Origin: Desulfobacteraceae bacterium
GTDB taxonomy: Bacteria > Desulfobacterota > DSM-4660 > Desulfatiglandales > Desulfatiglandaceae
Assembly (NCBI GenBank): GCA_030642205.1
Contig: DAOWOF010000090.1
Coordinates: forward strand, 1 to 8,404
DNA length: 8,404 bases
Reading direction: 5' to 3'
Positions 5,365 to 8,404 of this stretch are shown piece after piece. The notes below the pieces were generated by a model. The model had not been told where the DNA came from, searched no databases, and was given only the letters and a program-made list of their open reading frames with translations. A program made the translations under genes and the position numbers. Positions within the stretch are counted from its first letter, which is position 1. Each line of letters opens with the position of its first letter.

Positions 5365-7332
5365 ATGGAAGGCATATCCGGTAAAAAAATTCTGGTGGTA
5401 GATGACAGTTTGACCATCAGGATGCAGATCAAAGATATCCTTGAGGATGAAGGTTATGAGGTAGAGCTTGCCAAAGATGGAGAAACCTGCCTTGAATTGA
5501 TACAGACAGTTACCCCTGATATCATTCTCCTTGATATCATAATGCCTGGAATCAGCGGGCTGGATGTATGCAAGGCTATTAAAGGAGATCAACGAACTCA
5601 AGATATTCCGATCTTGATTCTGACCCATGTATCCGATTCAGAAAACAAGGTGGCTGGTCTGAATGCAGGGGCTGATGATTATGTAACCAAACCCTTTGCC
5701 ATAGAAGAACTAAATGCCAGGATTTCCGCTATTCTGAGAACCAAGGCCCTCCAGGGGGAACTTGTCCTTGCAAAGGACGCGGCTGAGGCCTCGGCCAAAT
5801 CAAAAAGCTCCTTTCTGGCTAATATGAGTCATGAAATTCGAACCCCCATGAATGGTATCACCGGCTTTACCGAATTGCTTCTGGATACATCCCTTGATGA
5901 TGAACAGGTTGAATATGTAAAGACAATCCAGCGCAGTGGAGAATCTCTGCTGGTGCTGATAAACGATATCCTCGATTTTTCCAAGATAGAGGCAGGCCAA
6001 ATCGATTTTGAGATAATTGATTTTGATATTGAACAACTTATGTCAGATGTTTGTGAACTGGTGAAACCCAAGCTGGATAATAAAGCAGTTCAAATTTTAC
6101 TGGATATCGATCCTGAGACGCCTACCCTGCTCAAGGGCGATCCTCACAGGCTGCGTCAGGTGCTGATTAATCTGATGGGTAACGCTGCCAAATTTACCGC
6201 TGATGGCGAAATCAAGCTCTCTTTGAAGATCGAAAAAAAGGAGGATCAACAAGTATTTATTCATGCTGAGATTCAGGATACTGGCATTGGCATCCCCAAT
6301 GACAAGATCAAGGCCATTTTTGAGATCTTTTCACAGTCTGATTCCTCTACTACCCGAGAATTTGGGGGGACAGGGCTGGGCTTGTCCATTGCCAGAGAGA
6401 TCAGCCGGAAATTAGGCGGCAACTGCTGGGCAGAAAGCGAGCTTGGGAGAGGGAGTATCTTTCATGTTACAGGCTGGCTTGAGATTTCAGATGAGACAAC
6501 TATCAAGATGGAGGCCCTTAAGGAAGCAGAGCTGGCAGGAAAAGAAATCCTGATTATTGATGAGAACGCTACTAATCTGGATCTCCTGAAAAAAACTTTT
6601 TCAGGATACAGGATAAAAACAACAGTCCTAAGGAGCAATAAGGAGGCAATCAAGCTTTTGAATGATGGGATCCTCTTTGATCTGATAATCGTGGAACCGT
6701 GTCTTGCTGATCCGGATGCCTACCAGTTGTTCCAGCAGATTCGAGGCCAGGATCACCTGAAAGATATTAAATTTCTAGCCTATACTATCCTTGCCGGGGA
6801 TAGCTATAAACGGGCCAGTAAACAGGGTTTTGACGGATATCTGCCTAAACCGGCTGGTCGAAAAAAAATGATTAATATGCTCAGAACAATCTTTGGTCAT
6901 ACTCCGGATCATACAACAATCACCCAGTACACGCCTGTCAAGGAAAAGGCAGAGCATATGCCTAAAAAGATCCTGCTGGCTGAAGACAATCCTGTTAATC
7001 AAAAATTGGCGGTCAAAATCCTGGAGAAAAAAGGCCACTCGGTTATGGTGGCTGAAAATGGACGCAGGGCACTGGAATTCTTAAAAGACCATTCCTTTGA
7101 TCTGATCCTGATGGATATCCAGATGCCTGAGATGGACGGGATTGAGGCCACCCGCAAGATAAGGCTGCGGGAAATGGAAACAGGGCATCATATACCGATC
7201 ATCGCCATGACAGCCAACGCTATGAAAGGCGATCGGGAAAAATATTTAGAGGCAGGCATGGATGAATATGCTTCAAAGCCAGTTAAGCCAAAAGAATTAT
7301 TTGATAAGATTAATGCTTTTGATAAGAGCTGA
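5365..7332 (+). CDS. Hybrid histidine kinase (REC-HisKA-HATPase-pseudoREC-REC)
   Basis: Soluble kinase with no transmembrane segment and no PAS or GAF sensor domain. Its only visible input is an N-terminal receiver. Domains in 655 residues: REC1 at 7-127 (D13-D14, D57, T87, K109); short helical connector at 128-148; HisKA with H156 in S-H-E-I-R-T-P-M-N-G; HATPase at about 255-375 with N273 (G-N-A-A-K-F-T), D305-T-G-I-G and G334-G-T-G-L-G-L; REC2 at about 393-508, where the phospho-acceptor position is E444 (V-E-P-C), although D399, T474 and K495 are kept; REC3 at about 534-652 with E540-D541, D584 (M-D-I-Q-M-P), T616 and K638. AAGGTG at 5355-5360 lies 4 bases before the ATG. It lies 25 bases after cheB and is followed at once by an HPt gene, the normal partner for the terminal receiver. 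Likely flow is H156 to D584 to the HPt histidine (inference). REC1 may let CheA or another kinase gate this enzyme (inference). Confidence 0.93.
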   Translation: MEGISGKKILVVDDSLTIRMQIKDILEDEGYEVELAKDGETCLELIQTVTPDIILLDIIMPGISGLDVCKAIKGDQRTQDIPILILTHVSDSENKVAGLNAGADDYVTKPFAIEELNARISAILRTKALQGELVLAKDAAEASAKSKSSFLANMSHEIRTPMNGITGFTELLLDTSLDDEQVEYVKTIQRSGESLLVLINDILDFSKIEAGQIDFEIIDFDIEQLMSDVCELVKPKLDNKAVQILLDIDPETPTLLKGDPHRLRQVLINLMGNAAKFTADGEIKLSLKIEKKEDQQVFIHAEIQDTGIGIPNDKIKAIFEIFSQSDSSTTREFGGTGLGLSIAREISRKLGGNCWAESELGRGSIFHVTGWLEISDETTIKMEALKEAELAGKEILIIDENATNLDLLKKTFSGYRIKTTVLRSNKEAIKLLNDGILFDLIIVEPCLADPDAYQLFQQIRGQDHLKDIKFLAYTILAGDSYKRASKQGFDGYLPKPAGRKKMINMLRTIFGHTPDHTTITQYTPVKEKAEHMPKKILLAEDNPVNQKLAVKILEKKGHSVMVAENGRRALEFLKDHSFDLILMDIQMPEMDGIEATRKIRLREMETGHHIPIIAMTANAMKGDREKYLEAGMDEYASKPVKPKELFDKINAFDKS

Positions 7333-7336
7333 GGAG
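7331..7336 (+). promoter_or_regulatory. Ribosome binding site supporting the GTG start of the HPt gene
   Basis: GAGGAG overlaps the stop codon of the hybrid kinase (TGA 7330-7332) and lies 7 bases before GTG 7344. There is no in-frame ATG in the first part of the HPt domain, so GTG is the supported start, and translation is likely coupled to the kinase gene. Confidence 0.7.
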
Positions 7337-7343
7337 AATAATT

Positions 7344-7667
7344 GTGGAAATAACAATATTGGCAGAAAATCTAGGTCTTGATGTAGAGGATATCGTAGAA
7401 TTATTGGAACTATACATTGAAAATGTTGCCTTAGACCTTAGTGAACTGGATGCAGCGCTTAAGGCAGGTGATGCAGCAGAAGCCCATAAAAGATCTCATT
7501 CCATCAAGGGAGCTTCGGGGAATCTGGGGCTGAATGATTTATATGAAATTGCATGTAAAATAGATAATAAGGCACGTATAAATGAAATTCAGGGGCTAGA
7601 TTATATGGTGCAGGATTTCAGGGAAAAATACGATGGTCTTGTGAATGAATTTAAAAATATTGCCTGA
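7344..7667 (+). CDS. Stand-alone HPt (histidine phosphotransfer) protein
   Basis: Small cytoplasmic phosphotransfer protein that would shuttle phosphate between receivers. Seen: 107 residues, almost all helical, with H52 in R-S-H-S-I-K-G-A-S-G-N-L-G, the core HPt motif carrying the phosphorylated histidine. Flanking helices fit a four-helix bundle: an acidic first helix (E15-N27), then an Asp/Leu-rich helix containing L32-x-x-L-x-x-A-L, then a C-terminal helix to residue 107. The length matches isolated HPt domains. It begins 11 bases after the hybrid kinase stop, where many tripartite kinases carry a fused HPt, so it probably serves that kinase's last receiver. The receiver of the next gene, 15 bases downstream, is the obvious second partner (inference). 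Start codon GTG is chosen from the GAGGAG element just upstream. Confidence 0.9.
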   Translation: MEITILAENLGLDVEDIVELLELYIENVALDLSELDAALKAGDAAEAHKRSHSIKGASGNLGLNDLYEIACKIDNKARINEIQGLDYMVQDFREKYDGLVNEFKNIA

Positions 7668-7682
7668 CGCACGGAGTTAACC

Positions 7683-8404
7683 ATGAAAATTCTTGTAGTG
7701 GAAGATAATCCGGTCGCACAGAAGGTTGTAATCAAGATTATCCAAAAGGCTGGATATAACGTTCTGGGCGCCTCGGATGGTTTACAGGCATTGAATATGA
7801 TAGAAAAGGACAATGATATAAAAATCGTTTTAACTGATTGGATGATGCCTGAAATTGATGGACCGACAATGTGCCGCAAGATTCGGGAAGCCCAATATGA
7901 TTATTATATCTATTTAATTTTATTGACCGCTAAAGATTCAAAAGAGGATGCTCTTAAGGGGCTGGAAGCTGGCGCTGACGATTATATTGTAAAAAGTTCT
8001 GATCCTGAGGGATTAAAGGCTCGGTTAAGGGTTGGGGAAAGGATAATACAACTTGAAGATCAATACAAAAAAGCGAATATTCAGCTCTTTCATTCCGAGA
8101 AAATGGCCTCTATTGGCCAACTGGCCGCAGGTGTGGCCCATGAAATCAATAACCCAACCGGATTTATTAGTAGCAACTTGAAGACTTTGACTGATTACCA
8201 GAGTGATATAAAAGATATTTTACTACAATATCGAGCTCTTATGGCGGAATTATCTGACTTGGTTGCAAATAATAAACTGCCATCTTCCATCGCAAGTCGA
8301 CTTGTGCAGATAAGAGATCTGGAAGAAAATGCGGATATAGATTTTATCCTTGATGATATAATGGAGCTGATTGGTGATTGTAAGGAAGGTTCGGATCGAA
8401 TAAA
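7683..8404 (+). CDS. Receiver-histidine kinase fusion, 3' end beyond the window
   Basis: Partial gene: 240 complete codons are present and the frame is still open at the window end. Residues 1-118 form a receiver with E7-D8, phospho-acceptor D52 (T-D-W-M-M-P), T82 and K104; K is followed by S-S instead of the common P. A short helix (119-137) leads to a kinase H box with H153 in A-A-G-V-A-H-E-I-N-N-P-T-G-F, the NtrB-like type of dimerisation/phospho-acceptor domain. The ATPase domain would follow outside the window. There is no membrane segment and no other sensor domain. CGGAG at 7672-7676 lies 6 bases before the ATG, 15 bases after the HPt stop. From its position the receiver may accept phosphate from the HPt protein and control its own kinase half, making a further relay layer (inference). 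The final output target is not visible. Confidence 0.88.
   Translation, partial: MKILVVEDNPVAQKVVIKIIQKAGYNVLGASDGLQALNMIEKDNDIKIVLTDWMMPEIDGPTMCRKIREAQYDYYIYLILLTAKDSKEDALKGLEAGADDYIVKSSDPEGLKARLRVGERIIQLEDQYKKANIQLFHSEKMASIGQLAAGVAHEINNPTGFISSNLKTLTDYQSDIKDILLQYRALMAELSDLVANNKLPSSIASRLVQIRDLEENADIDFILDDIMELIGDCKEGSDRI

Overview
This window is a single-strand (+) signal-transduction cluster, apparently one operon. It combines an alternative chemosensory array with a multi-step phosphorelay. The host looks like a Gram-negative bacterium of moderate to low GC. The gene set (transmembrane receptor, CheW, CheA with a C-terminal receiver, CheB, hybrid kinase, stand-alone HPt, receiver-kinase) and the protein style suggest a deltaproteobacterial/Desulfobacterota-like organism, but this is an inference with no 16S or housekeeping marker behind it.

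Layout: 40-1500 methyl-accepting chemotaxis receptor (two TM segments, no recognisable HAMP, divergent signalling tip). 1536-2042 CheW. 2128-4318 CheA-receiver hybrid, whose reading frame is broken once, at about 3649-3655, so it is read as a 508-codon N-terminal part and an out-of-frame C-terminal part. 4320-5339 CheB methylesterase, starting one base after the CheA stop. 5365-7332 hybrid histidine kinase (REC-HisKA-HATPase-pseudoREC-REC). 7344-7667 HPt protein with a GTG start. 7683 to beyond the window end: receiver fused to a histidine kinase, truncated by the window. Gaps between genes are 1-85 bases, and no terminator-like hairpin with a T run was seen between them. No RNA gene, mobile element, CRISPR array or repeat array was seen.

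How the parts may work together (inference): the receptor-CheW-CheA complex senses a periplasmic or membrane cue. CheA would phosphorylate receivers (its own, CheB's, possibly the N-terminal receiver of the hybrid kinase). The hybrid kinase would then pass phosphate through its last receiver to the HPt protein and on to the receiver of the last gene. Six receiver domains, two HPt domains and three kinases lie in 8.4 kb, with no CheY, CheR or flagellar gene in view. This argues for an alternative output rather than plain flagellar taxis. The most important points to check are the CheA frame break, the divergent receptor tip together with a divergent CheW core motif, and the Glu-for-Asp pseudoreceiver in the hybrid kinase.
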